Shown: positions 27,219 to 36,064 of the stretch, piece by piece
Numbering within the stretch: position 1 is the stretch's first letter
How the letters are laid out: each line of letters begins with the position of its first letter
Source of the DNA: CBDBEU01 sp965204565
GTDB lineage: Bacteria > Pseudomonadota > Alphaproteobacteria > Rhizobiales > TMED25
Reading direction: 5' to 3'
Assembly (NCBI GenBank): GCA_965204565.1
Contig: CBDBEU010000003.1
Span: 124,001 to 188,000, forward strand
Length of the DNA stretch: 64,000 nt
Notes under the pieces: generated by a model
Told to the model about the DNA's origin: nothing
What the model saw: the letters and a program-made list of their open reading frames with translations, nothing else
Databases searched by the model: none
Translations under genes and position numbers: made by a program

Positions 27219-27543
27219 CCCGTGCATCACGAGAGGGCCAATGCCGCACGGTCGAAGGTCCGATCCGCGATCGAACATCCCTTCGCCGGTATGAAGGCAC
27301 GAATGGGGCTCTTCGTCCGCACCATCGGCATCGACCGGGCGAGGGCCAGGATCGGCATGGCCAGGATCGCAGTCAACATGAGACGGCTCCTGTTCCGGGA
27401 GCGCAAAGGCGCCGTGGCATAGCCCGGCCCCGGCGAAACCAAATCCCGAAGCACAACCCAAGCAAAGGGCCGACCCGCATCGCGGCCGTAAATGCGCTCT
27501 CGTCACCCGATTCCAGGCAGCAGACAGGGTTCGAAGGGTGTCC
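27219..27543 (+). mobile_element. IS5-type B, 3' part of the same chimera
   Basis: From PMPVHHERANAARSKVRSAI and EHPFAGMKARMGLFVRTIGI to the stop at 27420 this is the C-terminal catalytic part of the type B transposase, continuing to a right-end sequence ending GGGTGTCCA. In the combined frame (26964-27422) the IS630 and IS5 parts are joined in frame, giving a 152-aa hybrid ORF that cannot be a working transposase. Confidence 0.8.
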
Positions 27544-27677
27544 AATCGCAACGGCCACGAGCTAGAAAGTTTGAGGTGGGCTGCAATCGACATCGTGCTT
27601 TCATGCCTTCCACTCACTCGTGCAGATAATTCAGTGAGATCAACGCAAATCGATCACACAACTTCAGACCGGCTGAA

Positions 27678-27721
27678 CCCCGCGTGGCGTCTTTTCTGAC
27701 GTCACGTGGGGCGGTTTTTCG
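27678..27721 (+). terminator. Rho-independent terminator without a gene
   Basis: CCCCGCGTGGCGTC and GACGTCACGTGGGG form a 14-bp stem (two G-U pairs) with loop TTTTCT, followed by CGGTTTTT. On the plus strand the only upstream sequence is the IS chimera, so the gene it once served seems to be gone. It may also insulate the VWA gene, which ends on the minus strand at 27749. Confidence 0.75.
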
Positions 27722-27748
27722 AGTCTAAGCATAGTCTCAACGCCGGTC

Positions 27749-29833
27749 TTAGGGCCGATCGATAGCGTCCGCGAGCCTCAAAAGACTTAGAAACTCATTA
27801 CGATAGCCGTGCGGATCGTTACCGCGCGCGCCTGCGGCAAGCATTGCAATCTGATCGTAGCCATAATCACCCAGATAGGCGCTTGCGCGCAGTTTCTGGC
27901 CGAATGCCGCCACTGCGGCAGCGAACCGCATGTCATCATCCGCCGATGCGATCCTGTCATGCTCATCACTTGCGGTGATCGGGCGTTCGATCAGATTGCC
28001 TTCGCTTTCGCCCGGCAATTTGTAACGCAGTCTGAGATGAGCATATTCGTCCGATGGGCCGATCTGCCCATCACTCGCTTCGCTTTGATAGCGTAGATCA
28101 TCGACCAGACGCGCCGGCGAGCCGATCGGCGTCAGCTCATAAAGAGCCGTCACGGTGTGGCCCGAACCGATATCGCCCGCATCGACGCGGTCATTGTTGA
28201 AGTCCTCGCGCGCCAGCACCCGCGTCTCATAGCCAACCAGCCGATATTCGGACACCGTGGCCGGGTTAAACTCGACCTGGATCTTCACATCATCCGCAAT
28301 CGGCACGATGGTTGCACCAGCCTCGTCGACCAGCACTTTGCGTGCTTCGTTCAAAGTGTCGATATAGGCCGCATTGCCGTTGCCGCTCTGGGCCAGAGCC
28401 TGCATCAGCTGGTCATTGTAGTTGCCAGCACCGAAGCCCAGCACCGACAAATAGATGCCGCTCTCGCGCTTGCGCTTGATGTAATCCTCAAGAGCTTCGG
28501 GATTGGACATGCCGACATTGAAGTCGCCATCGGTCGCAAGGATCACGCGGTTGATCCCACCTTCAACAAAACCGTCTTTGGCAAGCTCATACGCGCCTTC
28601 GATACCGGCAGCTCCCGCCGTCGAACCACCAGCACCGAGCGCCTCGATGGCTGTTCGGATTTCGCGCCGCTCCTTGGCCTTGGTTGGCTCAAGCACAGTT
28701 TCGGCAGTCCTCGCATAGGTGACGATCGAGACCGTATCTTCCGGATCGAGGCTGTCCAGCAGCAGCCGGAACGCGCTTTTCAAAAGCGGCAGCTTGTCAG
28801 CCGATTCCATTGATCCCGACACATCGATCAGGAACACCAGATTGGCGCGCGGCCTGGACTCGGGCGCAACTTCAAAGCCCTTTATACCGATCTGAACCAG
28901 CTTGGTGTCAGCATTCCACGGCGTCGGAAATACCGCAACCGTCGGGCGGAACGGTTCATCCGCGCTTTCAGCCGGCTGATAGGCGTATTCGAAATAATTG
29001 ATCATTTCCTCGACCCGCACCGCATCCTCCAGCGGTAGGTTTCCCTCGCGAAGCATGCGGCGCACAAAGGCATATGAGGCAGTGTCGACATCAATCGGGA
29101 ATGTCGAAACCGGATCTTCCTGAACCGTGTGCACCGGATTTTCGTCAAAACTTTCAAACCGGTCGCGGCGGGTGAGTTCTGGTGGACGTGGCGGCATCGA
29201 CTCTGAAACCATTAGCGGCGCCGCTGCAAAGTTGTTTGGCGCGCCAGAGTGCGCAGCCTGCGATGTAGGGCCCGCCGCATCCGGCAATGCTCCCAGTTGC
29301 ATCAGTGTGGGAGGGTTCACCACCCTTGGAGCATTGAATCTCAGACGTTTGCCGGCAACCTGATCCTTTGCCACCGCCACGATCTCTTGGGCGGAGGAGA
29401 CGGGTTCCGATTCACGCTCTTCTACTAATCTTGAGGTTTTCTTCGTTCCGTCAGCGATTGAAGCTGTGCTTCCATCGTTTTGGATTCTATACTGAGCTCT
29501 CCATCCATCGACTTCGACATTTCCCTCCGCAACCCGCATCTCGGATTTCGGATTACCCAAAGGAATAAGACCCCGTTCAAGTGAAAACTGAACGGCGATC
29601 GCCACCACGGCGAGGCTTGCCGCCGTCGCTCCAAATGCCATGCGTCTTTCCATTGTCCATCTCCATGGAATTGCGTTGAAGATGGAAGTAAGACGCGCGC
29701 CGAAGCTCGATCCTTGGGTTGCCTGGGTCTCACGAAATGCGGCAAGCGCTGCGTCGAGCGCCCGTTCACGCACTCCCGGGCCGGGCTCCGGCATCGGTGC
29801 ATCCTTCAATGCGGCAAGGTCTCTCTCATCCAT
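27749..29833 (-). CDS. Membrane-anchored von Willebrand factor A protein (YfbK-type)
   Basis: The 694-aa protein has a cytoplasmic N-terminus of ~60 residues (MDERDLAALKDAPMPEPGPG), one hydrophobic helix at about 63-85 (FGATAASLAVVAIAVQFSLE), and a linker. A YfbK N-terminal domain follows with FPIDVDTASYAFVRRMLREG and EEMINYFEYAYQPA. The VWA domain carries a MIDAS motif LVFLIDVSGSMESADKL near 330 and ILATDGDFNVGMSNPEALED. The C-terminal DUF3520-type region has AVAAFGQKLRASAYLGDYGY. Its start overlaps the upstream ECF sigma gene by 8 nt, so both are co-translated. That pairing and the short cytoplasmic tail suggest the protein may control the sigma factor; this is inference. Its ligand is unknown. 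Confidence 0.88.
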   Translation of the reverse strand: MDERDLAALKDAPMPEPGPGVRERALDAALAAFRETQATQGSSFGARLTSIFNAIPWRWTMERRMAFGATAASLAVVAIAVQFSLERGLIPLGNPKSEMRVAEGNVEVDGWRAQYRIQNDGSTASIADGTKKTSRLVEERESEPVSSAQEIVAVAKDQVAGKRLRFNAPRVVNPPTLMQLGALPDAAGPTSQAAHSGAPNNFAAAPLMVSESMPPRPPELTRRDRFESFDENPVHTVQEDPVSTFPIDVDTASYAFVRRMLREGNLPLEDAVRVEEMINYFEYAYQPAESADEPFRPTVAVFPTPWNADTKLVQIGIKGFEVAPESRPRANLVFLIDVSGSMESADKLPLLKSAFRLLLDSLDPEDTVSIVTYARTAETVLEPTKAKERREIRTAIEALGAGGSTAGAAGIEGAYELAKDGFVEGGINRVILATDGDFNVGMSNPEALEDYIKRKRESGIYLSVLGFGAGNYNDQLMQALAQSGNGNAAYIDTLNEARKVLVDEAGATIVPIADDVKIQVEFNPATVSEYRLVGYETRVLAREDFNNDRVDAGDIGSGHTVTALYELTPIGSPARLVDDLRYQSEASDGQIGPSDEYAHLRLRYKLPGESEGNLIERPITASDEHDRIASADDDMRFAAAVAAFGQKLRASAYLGDYGYDQIAMLAAGARGNDPHGYRNEFLSLLRLADAIDRP

Positions 29834-30374
29834 AGATTTCGTCCTTCAGCTGCCGCTTTAGTGTCTTGCGCGCCTCATGCACATGCCAGGAAAGCGTGCT
29901 CTCGCGGCATCCCAGCACTTCAGCGGCCTGCGCGTGCGTCATACCCTCGGCATAGACCAACAGCATCGCATCGTGCTGGCGCGGCGGAAGTGCCCGCACC
30001 GCCTGCCAAACGGCACTTGCATTCTCTCCCGATTGCATCTGCGAACAACATGCTGCGTGGCTTTCCTCGATCACCGCCAGGGCTGAAACATCGCGCTCGC
30101 GGCGCGCCCTGGCGCGCACCAGATGCTTGGCGGTGTTGATGGTCATCCGTGTCAGCCAGGTGGTGAATGCCGCTTTTTGTCGGAATGAGCCGATCGCGCG
30201 CCCAAGTTTGATGCATACATCCTGGGCAACGTCTTCCGCGTCCGTGCGGTCACCCGTCCACCGCCAAGCGACTCTGAAGACGAGCCCATAGTGTCGCTCG
30301 ACAAGACGCGCGAAAGCGCTCTCATCGCCGCGCTTAGCGCGCGTTACCAGCGTCTCGTCGCCATCGTGTCTCAT
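29826..30374 (-). CDS. ECF-family RNA polymerase sigma factor
   Basis: The 182-aa protein has region 2 (FARLVERHYGLVFRVAWRWT, DRTDAEDVAQDVCIKLGRAI, then SFRQKAAFTTWLTRMTINTA) and region 4 (LPPRQHDAMLLVYAEGMTHA, AAEVLGCRESTLSWHVHEAR, KTLKRQL). A Cys pair (AACCSQ) sits in the linker. There is no zinc-type anti-sigma factor next to it; the overlapping downstream gene is the VWA membrane protein. Both belong to one minus-strand operon. The target promoter cannot be read from this window. Confidence 0.93.
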   Translation of the reverse strand: MRHDGDETLVTRAKRGDESAFARLVERHYGLVFRVAWRWTGDRTDAEDVAQDVCIKLGRAIGSFRQKAAFTTWLTRMTINTAKHLVRARARRERDVSALAVIEESHAACCSQMQSGENASAVWQAVRALPPRQHDAMLLVYAEGMTHAQAAEVLGCRESTLSWHVHEARKTLKRQLKDEIYG

Positions 30375-30524
30375 CGCCGTCCGTTATTTGACGTTGCGCT
30401 TGAGCAAATCCTTGGGGTCGATGGTGATTTTTGTATGGGCTAACTGAACCGGGAATGAAGGGGCGCTGAAACGCCGCGCATATGGGCTAACGTCATGACC
30501 GCAAAATACTGAGCCCTGTGCCAA

Positions 30525-30561
30525 CCCGACCGCCAATCAGGAACTCCAGTCGGCGGTCGGG
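30525..30561 (-). terminator. Hairpin after the beta-hydroxyacid dehydrogenase gene
   Basis: CCCGACCGCC and GGCGGTCGGG form a perfect 10-bp stem with a 17-nt loop, 31 nt past the stop of the minus-strand gene at 30592. No T-run is present, so it may act as an mRNA 3' stabiliser or weak terminator. Confidence 0.5.
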
Positions 30562-30591
30562 CGAAGAGAGGCCCCCGTGTCGGTACAATAT

Positions 30592-31482
30592 TCAAGCGCC
30601 TTGGCGCTTGACGCCCGCAAGCCGGTCGGTAACAGCGCAGACCGATGCGGTATCCTCAAATTCAAATCCTTGGGCAACGGCAGAAAGATGCATGTCGGCC
30701 GCGAGGTTCAACAGCGGCGTCGGGCACGCAATCTGGGCCGCGTAGTCGAGGATCACCGACAAATCCTTTTGCATCAGCCGGTGAGTGGCAGACACATTAT
30801 CGTCGTAGACGCCCTCGACCATCATCGGGCCCCTGATCTCGAACATCCGCGAGGTTCCGGCACTGGTTGAAATCACGTCATAGACGGTTTGCGGATCGAT
30901 ACCGGCCTTGATGCCAAAGGTGATCGCTTCGGCGCTCGACACATTGTGAATCGCAACCAGAAGGTTGGCGATGAATTTCATTTTCGAGCCGGTGCCGAAT
31001 TCGCCCAGATAATGCACTAGCCGGCCCATCTTCTCGAATGCCGGCCGCATCCGCTCAAATGCCGCTTCATCACCTGACCCGAACACAACCAGATCGCCGG
31101 CGGCTGCCTGGTGGCCAGTGCCACTGACCGGCGTATCCAGCATGATCACCCCGGCCTTTGCGAAAACATCGCGTGCAGCTTCCTTGTCGGAGATTTTGAG
31201 CGTGCAGGTATCGGCAACGATGACCTTTTGGCCGGCCTCGGCTATTTCGGCCGCAACGGCGTGAAGCGCCGCCGGATTGGGCAGAGATGTGATGATACGG
31301 TCAACCATGGAGGCAACGTCGCCAGGCGATGTCGCACGCGTCACCCGCGCATTTCCAAGCGCCTCAAAACTCGATTCATCGACATCAAACCCGATAATCT
31401 CCATGCCCGCCGCTGAGAGGTTCTTGGCATATGCCCCTCCCATGATGCCAAGCCCGATAATTCCAACCTGTTCAGTCATCAT
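30592..31482 (-). CDS. NAD(P)-dependent beta-hydroxyacid dehydrogenase (3-hydroxyisobutyrate dehydrogenase family)
   Basis: The 296-aa protein begins with the Rossmann motif GIIGLGIMGGAYAKNLSAAG (residues 7-26). The family substrate motif is DTPVSGTGHQAAAGDLVVF, and the catalytic Lys lies in GSKMKFIANLLVAIHNVSSA near residue 171. These enzymes oxidise 3-hydroxyisobutyrate, tartronate semialdehyde, glyoxylate or related compounds; motifs do not settle which. It stands alone on the minus strand and diverges from the 2OG oxygenase gene at 31596, with a 113-nt shared upstream region. Confidence 0.9.
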   Translation of the reverse strand: MMTEQVGIIGLGIMGGAYAKNLSAAGMEIIGFDVDESSFEALGNARVTRATSPGDVASMVDRIITSLPNPAALHAVAAEIAEAGQKVIVADTCTLKISDKEAARDVFAKAGVIMLDTPVSGTGHQAAAGDLVVFGSGDEAAFERMRPAFEKMGRLVHYLGEFGTGSKMKFIANLLVAIHNVSSAEAITFGIKAGIDPQTVYDVISTSAGTSRMFEIRGPMMVEGVYDDNVSATHRLMQKDLSVILDYAAQIACPTPLLNLAADMHLSAVAQGFEFEDTASVCAVTDRLAGVKRQGA

Positions 31483-31595
31483 CCTTACCCCTCTGTTTTC
31501 GAATTCTCATACGACCTGCGCTGAGCGTTGCGTCAGCCGCTCGCGAGCCTTACTACATCAAGGTCAAACCATGATCGACACTTGGAGGATCATCA

Positions 31596-32633
31596 ATGTC
31601 TGTGCCTGGATCTTCGGATATCGACATTCGCGATGCCGACATTCTAACCCGTCCGCTCCCTCAAATGGACCTCGGCCCTTTTCTTGCCGGTGAACCCGGC
31701 GTACTGGAAGAATTGGCGGCAAAGTGGCGCAAAGCCTGCGAGGGCGTCGGTTTTATGTGCCTCGTCAATCACGGTCTGCCGCAATCGGACATCGAGAAGA
31801 TGGACGCCGAAGCCCGCCGCTTTCACTCGCTGCCAGATCCGGACAAGCTGACAATCAGGGTCAATGAGCACCAGCGCGGGTTCATTCCCGGCAAGGCGAC
31901 GATTCTCACCCATTCTGAATATGACGAAAACACCAAGCTCGATTCTGTCGAGTGCCTTGTCGTTGCAACTGATTATTCCGAAGACGATCCGAATGTAAGA
32001 GCCGGCAAGCAGTTCTACTCACAGAGCCAATGGCCGGCCAATCTCCCCGGATTTCGCGAGGCTGTTGAAGGCTACATGGGCAAGGTGATCGATGTGTGCA
32101 AACGCACGCTGCCCGTGTGGGCAACCGCGCTAGAACTGGAGCCCGGATTCTTCGATCCCTATTTCGAGAACAGTTACACCTATATGCGCATCGCCAAATA
32201 TCCAAAGGTCGAGCACGCAGCAGAAAAGGAATTCGGTCTCGGTTCCCATGCCGATACCGGCTTCATGACCTTCCTGCCCCCAGCCAAGGAACGCGGCTTG
32301 CAGATTCTCGACACTGACGGTGTCTGGTTCTGGCCGGAAATCCCCGAAGGGGCAATCATTCTCAATACTGGCTGGTTCCTGTCACGCTGGACCAATGATC
32401 GCTTCAAGGCAACGCCGCATCGTGTGCTGCCGCCGCGTGACAATGACCGCTATTCATGCGCGTGCTTTGTCAACACCAGCCTCAACACCGAAGTCGATTG
32501 CCTGCCGACCTGTACCGGCCCGGACAATCTGGCGAGATATCCGCGCCAGAGCTACTGGGACTTCTATCAGTGGTACATCAAGCGCACTTACACCCACTAT
32601 GGTGAAGTCGACGGCGAGGAAGCAGCTGAATAG
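31596..32633 (+). CDS. 2-oxoglutarate/Fe(II)-dependent oxygenase (isopenicillin N synthase family)
   Basis: The 345-aa protein has an N-terminal DIOX_N domain (FMCLVNHGLPQSDIEKMDAE, ARRFHSLPDPDKLTIRV). The double-stranded beta helix core holds the iron ligands LGSHADTGFMTFL (His-x-Asp) and FKATPHRVLPP (distal His). RYSCACFVN is at the RxS position that normally binds the 2OG carboxylate. Bacterial members act on amino acids, sugar or plant-derived compounds; the substrate here is unknown. GGAGGATC precedes the ATG. Intact, with IS630 inserted 56 bp downstream. Confidence 0.92.
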   Translation: MSVPGSSDIDIRDADILTRPLPQMDLGPFLAGEPGVLEELAAKWRKACEGVGFMCLVNHGLPQSDIEKMDAEARRFHSLPDPDKLTIRVNEHQRGFIPGKATILTHSEYDENTKLDSVECLVVATDYSEDDPNVRAGKQFYSQSQWPANLPGFREAVEGYMGKVIDVCKRTLPVWATALELEPGFFDPYFENSYTYMRIAKYPKVEHAAEKEFGLGSHADTGFMTFLPPAKERGLQILDTDGVWFWPEIPEGAIILNTGWFLSRWTNDRFKATPHRVLPPRDNDRYSCACFVNTSLNTEVDCLPTCTGPDNLARYPRQSYWDFYQWYIKRTYTHYGEVDGEEAAE

Positions 32634-32689
32634 CACGCTCGGGTCAGAACACAGTACATTTTTTGGCTCAGCTTGGTTGGGAAGCCCCT

Positions 32690-33568
32690 AGTGGATTGAT
32701 CGAGACAAACGGCTCCGGATGTGCGCTTCTTTGGGATGGGCACCGGAACACATCTGACGATCACGGCCGAGGACAGAATTCGGCTTGAAGCAATCATATC
32801 GCATCCGGCGATGCAGGATCGTGCTGTCGAGCAGCGATGGCGTCGGCACGATGGGGATCGTGCGCGCCACCGGAAAGTCGAAGAAATGCGTCCGGCGCCG
32901 CACCGCCGGCGGGTGTTCAAGCTCTCGCGAGATCCGGCTTTTGTCGAGAAACCGCACGATATCGTGGGGCTTTACGTCAACCCCCCTGCGCACGCAGTGG
33001 TGCTCTCGGTGGATGAAAAGTCGCAAATTCAGGCGCCGGACCGAACGCAACCCGGCCTGCCGCCGAAAAAGGGCCGTGGCCGGACCATGCCCCATGATGA
33101 CAAACGCAACGGTACGACCAAGCTGTTCGCCGCGCCGAACGTGCTGACCGGAGAGGTGTTCGGCAGGAACATGGGCAGGCACAGGCATCAGGAATTCATC
33201 CGCTTCCTGAATGCGACGGAGCACGACATGCCCGCCGTAAAGGTCGTGCATGTCGTGCCGGACAATGTCGCGACGCACAACACACGGAGGTGATGCGCCG
33301 GCTCGAGCGTTACCCGCGCCGGACATTCCACTTTACCCCGACATCGGCGTCATGGCCGAACGCCGTCGAAGGCTTCTTTGCCGGACTGGCCGGGCGCCGC
33401 CTGAAACACGGCGTCTTCTGCTCGGTCGTCGATCTCCAGGCCGCCATCAACCGCTTCATCAAGCAGCACACCGAAACCGAGGCAAAACCCTTCACCCGGC
33501 GCGCCGATCCTGACCAAATCATCGCCCCGCCGGAAATCGAGGGTTCCAAATGTTGGAAGCAATTCACT
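32690..33568 (+). mobile_element. IS630-family element 2, copy 3: both ends, internal deletion
   Basis: The left tip is TAGTGGATTGATCGAGACAA and the right tip, read inward, is TAGTGAATTGCTTCCAAC. Both are at TA. ORF 32721-33293 has VLSVDEKSQIQAPDRTQPGL (first Asp) and VKVVHVVPDNVATHNTRR (second Asp). After a frame break the end is in 33290-33679 with SWPNAVEGFFAGLAGRRLK (Glu) and SVVDLQAAINRFIKQH. Compared with copies 1 and 2 about 115 bp are missing near 32893, between two GTCCGGCGCCG repeats. The right end lies on the stop codon of eda. Confidence 0.88.
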
Positions 33569-34214
33569 AGCCGAGACGTGCCGCCTCTCGCGCCAGCGCT
33601 TCGATTGCTTCCCAGTCGCCAGACGCAATCGCATTTGGAGGCGCAATCCATGAGCCACCAACGCAGGCGACATTATTAAGAACCAGATAGCCGCCGGCAT
33701 TTGCCGGCGTCACACCACCGGTTGGGCAGAACCGCGCCATTGGCAAGGGCGAGATGAGCGATGCCAGATAGCCCGCTCCACCTGAAGCCCTCGCTGGAAA
33801 GAATTTCTGGTGGTGGATTCCACGCTCAATCAGCGCCATCGATTCTGATGCCGTCGCAGCGCCAGGCAGCAACGGCAGCGGATTATCTTCAGCAGCATCA
33901 AGCAGTGCGGGCGTGGCACCGGGCGAAACCGCAAACTGTGCACCGGCCTCACGTGAGGCATCGAGTTGACTAGCATCAAGCACAGTACCTGCGCCTGGTA
34001 TTATTCCCTCAACCTCAGCGGTAATGGCGCGGATCGCCTCCAATGCAACGGACGTTCTGAGCGTTACTTCAATCACCGTAATCCCGCCGGCAAGGAGCGC
34101 TCGAGCAAGCGGAACGGCGTTTGCCAATTCATTGATCACCACTACCGGAATGACCGGGCCAGCCTCCATCACCAATGCGACAAAGCGCGACTTATTGCCT
34201 TCAGACATCATCAT
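33567..34214 (-). CDS. eda: 2-dehydro-3-deoxy-6-phosphogluconate (KDPG) aldolase
   Basis: Eda splits KDPG into pyruvate and glyceraldehyde 3-phosphate, the last step of the Entner-Doudoroff pathway. From the ATG at 34214 it has 215 aa. The class I aldolase features are GPVIPVVVINELANAVPLAR, GGITVIEVTLRTSVALEAIR (Glu), PGAGTVLDASQ and HHQKFFPARASGGAGYLASL with the Schiff-base Lys, then ARFCPTGGVTPANAGGYL. The start overlaps the edd stop as ATGA. The stop codon TAG (33567-33569) contains the TA target of the IS630 insertion, yet the reading frame is unchanged. Confidence 0.96.
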   Translation of the reverse strand: MMMSEGNKSRFVALVMEAGPVIPVVVINELANAVPLARALLAGGITVIEVTLRTSVALEAIRAITAEVEGIIPGAGTVLDASQLDASREAGAQFAVSPGATPALLDAAEDNPLPLLPGAATASESMALIERGIHHQKFFPARASGGAGYLASLISPLPMARFCPTGGVTPANAGGYLVLNNVACVGGSWIAPPNAIASGDWEAIEALAREAARLG

Positions 34215-36028
34215 CAAAACACCGACGCGCCGGTGTCCGCCGGACCCACGGCATTTCGAAGTGAGGCGAACAACTCCCGGCCAAGCCCGTATTGATGCGC
34301 GGCAAGATCGGCAGATGCCAGCTCTCGGCCCTGCCACTCGCTGGTATCAATGAGCGCATCTATAGTGCCCGAGACCGCATCGATACGCACCATGTCGCCG
34401 TCACGTAATCGCGCGATGGCGCCCCCATCAAGGGCTTCGGGTGTGACATGGATCGCCGCAGGCACCTTGCCCGAAGCTCCCGACATCCGCCCATCAGTGA
34501 GGAGCGCAACCTTGTGCCCCCGCCCCTGGAGCACACTCAAGGCCGGGGTCAACTTGTGGAGTTCCGGCATGCCGTTGGCACGCGGCCCCTGAAACCTCAG
34601 CACAGCGATGAAATCGCGCTCAAGCTCACCCGCCCTGAACGCGTCTTGCAATGCTTCCTGCGATTCAAAGATGGTCGCCGGCGCTTCGACAATTCGCGCT
34701 TCCGGTTTGACCGCCGAGGTCTTGATCACCGCCTTGCCGAGATTTCCGCCAAGTAGCTTTAAGCCGCCATCGGTCTGGAACGGATCGGTCACCGGACGAA
34801 GGACCACCTCATCATGGCTTGCGCTGGCCGCATCAACCCAGGCAATGGCGCCCTCACCATCAAGCTTGGGCTCGCGTTCATAACCCTCAAGTCCGCCACC
34901 CCACACCGTTCTAACATCGCGGTGAACAAGCCCGGCACCTGCCAATTCGCGGATCAGGAATCCCATGCCGCCGGCAGCGTGGAAATGATTCACGTCCGCC
35001 AAACCACTTGGATAAATCTTGGTGAGCAAAGGCACAACTTCAGAAAGATCGGCGAAATCACCCCACTTCAGCTCAATTCCAGCCGCCGCCGCCATGGCAA
35101 CCAGATGCAGCGTGTGATTGGTCGACCCTCCAGTCGCATGCAAACCGACCACTCCATTCACAACAGCACGCTCATCGATCACATGGCCGACCGGAGTGAA
35201 CTCGTTGCCAAGCGCGGTGATCGCAAGCGCACGCTTTGCCGCCTCCTTGGTCAGCGCATCGCGCAGCGGCGTATTCGGATTGACGAAGGACGAACCCGGC
35301 AAATGCAGCCCCATGATTTCCATCAGCATCTGATTGGAATTGGCGGTGCCGTAAAAAGTGCAGGTTCCAGGGCCATGATAGGATTGCGACTCCGCTTCAA
35401 GCAGCGCCTCGCGATCGACCTTGCCCTCAGCATAGAGTTCGCGAATGCGTGCTTTTTCTGAATTGGGAAGACCGCTCGGCATTGGACCGGCTGGGATGAA
35501 AACCGCCGGAATGTGTCCGAATGTCAAAGCCGCGATCACCAGCCCTGGCACGATCTTGTCGCACACGCCCAGAAATACAGCGGCGTCGAACATATTGTGC
35601 GAAAGCGCAATGCCTGCCGACATGGCAATCACATCGCGTGAAAACAGTGAAAGCTCCATGCCGGGCTGGCCCTGGGTGACACCGTCGCACATCGCCGGCA
35701 CACCGCCTGCAACCTGCGCAACGCCGCCCGCCTCTCGCGCCGCCTGCTTGATCAGTTCGGGAAATCGCTCCAGCGGTTGGTGCGCCGAAAGCATGTCGTT
35801 ATAGGCCGTAACGATGCCGAGATTCGGCACCACATCACCCTTGAGTGCGGTCTTGTTGGCAGCCGGACAGGCGGCAAATCCATGCGCGAGATTGCCGCAT
35901 GAGAGTATTGCGCGATGCGGGCTGGTCTCGGCAGCCGCATTCACCCGTTCGAGATAGCTCCGGCGCCGATCGCGGCTGCGTTTCTCGATCCGCTCGGTCA
36001 CTTCGCCGATACGCGTCTGAATGGTCAT
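34214..36028 (-). CDS. edd: 6-phosphogluconate dehydratase
   Basis: Edd dehydrates 6-phosphogluconate to KDPG using an iron-sulfur cluster. The 604-aa protein is of normal length. Seen are AILSCGNLAHGFAACPAANK, GIVTAYNDMLSAHQPLERFP, GGVPAMCDGVTQGQPGMELS, GVCDKIVPGLVIAALTFGHI and GPGTCTFYGTANSNQMLMEI, whose Cys residues are the cluster ligands in this family. LLTDGRMSGASGKVPAAIHV lies near the end. It is 36 nt from pgl and overlaps eda, in the order zwf-pgl-edd-eda. No damage was seen. Confidence 0.97.
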   Translation of the reverse strand: MTIQTRIGEVTERIEKRSRDRRRSYLERVNAAAETSPHRAILSCGNLAHGFAACPAANKTALKGDVVPNLGIVTAYNDMLSAHQPLERFPELIKQAAREAGGVAQVAGGVPAMCDGVTQGQPGMELSLFSRDVIAMSAGIALSHNMFDAAVFLGVCDKIVPGLVIAALTFGHIPAVFIPAGPMPSGLPNSEKARIRELYAEGKVDREALLEAESQSYHGPGTCTFYGTANSNQMLMEIMGLHLPGSSFVNPNTPLRDALTKEAAKRALAITALGNEFTPVGHVIDERAVVNGVVGLHATGGSTNHTLHLVAMAAAAGIELKWGDFADLSEVVPLLTKIYPSGLADVNHFHAAGGMGFLIRELAGAGLVHRDVRTVWGGGLEGYEREPKLDGEGAIAWVDAASASHDEVVLRPVTDPFQTDGGLKLLGGNLGKAVIKTSAVKPEARIVEAPATIFESQEALQDAFRAGELERDFIAVLRFQGPRANGMPELHKLTPALSVLQGRGHKVALLTDGRMSGASGKVPAAIHVTPEALDGGAIARLRDGDMVRIDAVSGTIDALIDTSEWQGRELASADLAAHQYGLGRELFASLRNAVGPADTGASVF

Positions 36029-36064
36029 AGCAAGACTCCTGTCGGCAGTTGCGGGATCAATTTC

